Assembly: GCA_021816665.1 (NCBI GenBank)
Contig: JAKAXI010000135.1
Coordinates: 1-6,119, forward strand
Length of the DNA: 6,119 bases
Reading direction: 5' to 3'
Source of the DNA: Bacillota bacterium
GTDB lineage: Bacteria > Bacillota > Bacilli > Alicyclobacillales > Alicyclobacillaceae
In this document: piece after piece, positions 5,751 through 6,119 of the stretch
Numbering within the stretch: the first letter of the stretch is position 1
How the letters are laid out: each line of letters begins with the position of its first letter
Made by a program: the position numbers and the translations under genes
Notes under the pieces: model-generated
The model's input: only the letters and a program-made list of their open reading frames with translations
Told to the model about the DNA's origin: nothing
Databases searched by the model: none

Positions 5751-6119
5751 TCAGACGTTGTAATCACTACCTGAGGGCTCGCGTTGGACGCTTGACGCCA
5801 ACTCTGTCTGATCAGAGTCCCACTCCCACTCGACGCGGTTTCGTCCGAGTTCCTTAGCTCGGTACAACGCCCCGTCGGCGCGCTTCAACAGCGTTACTAC
5901 CGTGTCTTGGACTCGCGATTCAGCGATTCCAAAACTCACTGTGACTTGGCCCACATTAAGGCATTGCTCTGCCACTCCCCCCCGAACTCTCTCTACGACG
6001 GCGATTACGGCATCACGAGGCAGTTGCGGTGCAATAAACAGGAACTCGTCTCCTCCCCACCTGCCAAATACACACGTCGACGGAATCGTTTCTCGGACTA
6101 TGCGTGTGACAGTGGTGAG
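5751..6119 (-). CDS. GGDEF-domain diguanylate cyclase, C-terminal part (5' end outside window)
   Basis: The minus-strand frame is open from the window edge at 6119 to the TGA at 5751-5753, giving 122 residues of a protein whose start lies outside. It contains an intact active-site motif GRWGGDEF (GGDEF at plus 6042-6056), then VTVSFGIAE and ADGALYRAKELGRNRVEWEW, all standard landmarks of the GGDEF fold, followed by a short polar tail of about 22 residues. The enzyme would join two GTP into cyclic di-GMP. The RxxD inhibitory site normally found five residues before GGDEF is absent: those positions read PSTC. Product feedback through that site is therefore not expected. The sensory N-terminal part and any membrane anchoring are outside the window. 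It is on the same strand as the downstream membrane protein gene, 131 bp away, but a separate promoter is likely there. Confidence 0.9.
   Translation of the reverse strand, partial: LTTVTRIVRETIPSTCVFGRWGGDEFLFIAPQLPRDAVIAVVERVRGGVAEQCLNVGQVTVSFGIAESRVQDTVVTLLKRADGALYRAKELGRNRVEWEWDSDQTELASSVQREPSGSDYNV

Overview
The window looks like chromosomal DNA of a moderately GC-rich Bacillota, plausibly Alicyclobacillaceae. This rests on strong AGGAGG-type ribosome binding sites, a CdaR/PucR-type regulator placed directly before an orphan UgpC/MsmX-type sugar ABC ATPase, and intrinsic terminators with U-tracts. The taxon is an inference from gene content and style, not from a marker gene.

Layout. Positions 1-636 (+) hold the 3' part of a CdaR/PucR-type regulator. 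Positions 757-1902 (+) hold a complete ABC import ATPase with its own Shine-Dalgarno, followed by a structured trailer and a good intrinsic terminator (1984-2010). Positions about 2077-2832 (+) are a decayed locus. It contains the ribosome binding site and first ~37 codons of an ECF sigma factor, without a normal start codon, run by an apparent deletion into the C-terminal part of an Asp-box (BNR) repeat protein. Two frame changes and an in-frame stop break it further, and a terminator-like hairpin follows. Positions 2833-3404 carry no credible gene. They contain two ~96% identical 117-bp palindrome-rich units 144 bp apart, a perfect 12-bp palindrome and a likely promoter. Positions 3405-4793 (+) encode a multi-spanning GT87 (DUF2029-type) putative glycosyltransferase. 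It converges, with 25 bp between stops, on a minus-strand membrane protein of unrecognised family (4819-5619) that has its own candidate promoter. Positions 5751-6119 (-) are the C-terminal part of a GGDEF diguanylate cyclase that runs off the window.

How it fits together. The regulator and ATPase form a recognisable carbohydrate-uptake neighbourhood. The ATPase has no permease or binding-protein gene beside it, so it probably serves several importers. The other genes (envelope glycosyltransferase, membrane protein, c-di-GMP enzyme) look independently transcribed and show no shared pathway. The notable parts are the sigma/Asp-box gene remnant and the repeat pair. I found no convincing complete new system.
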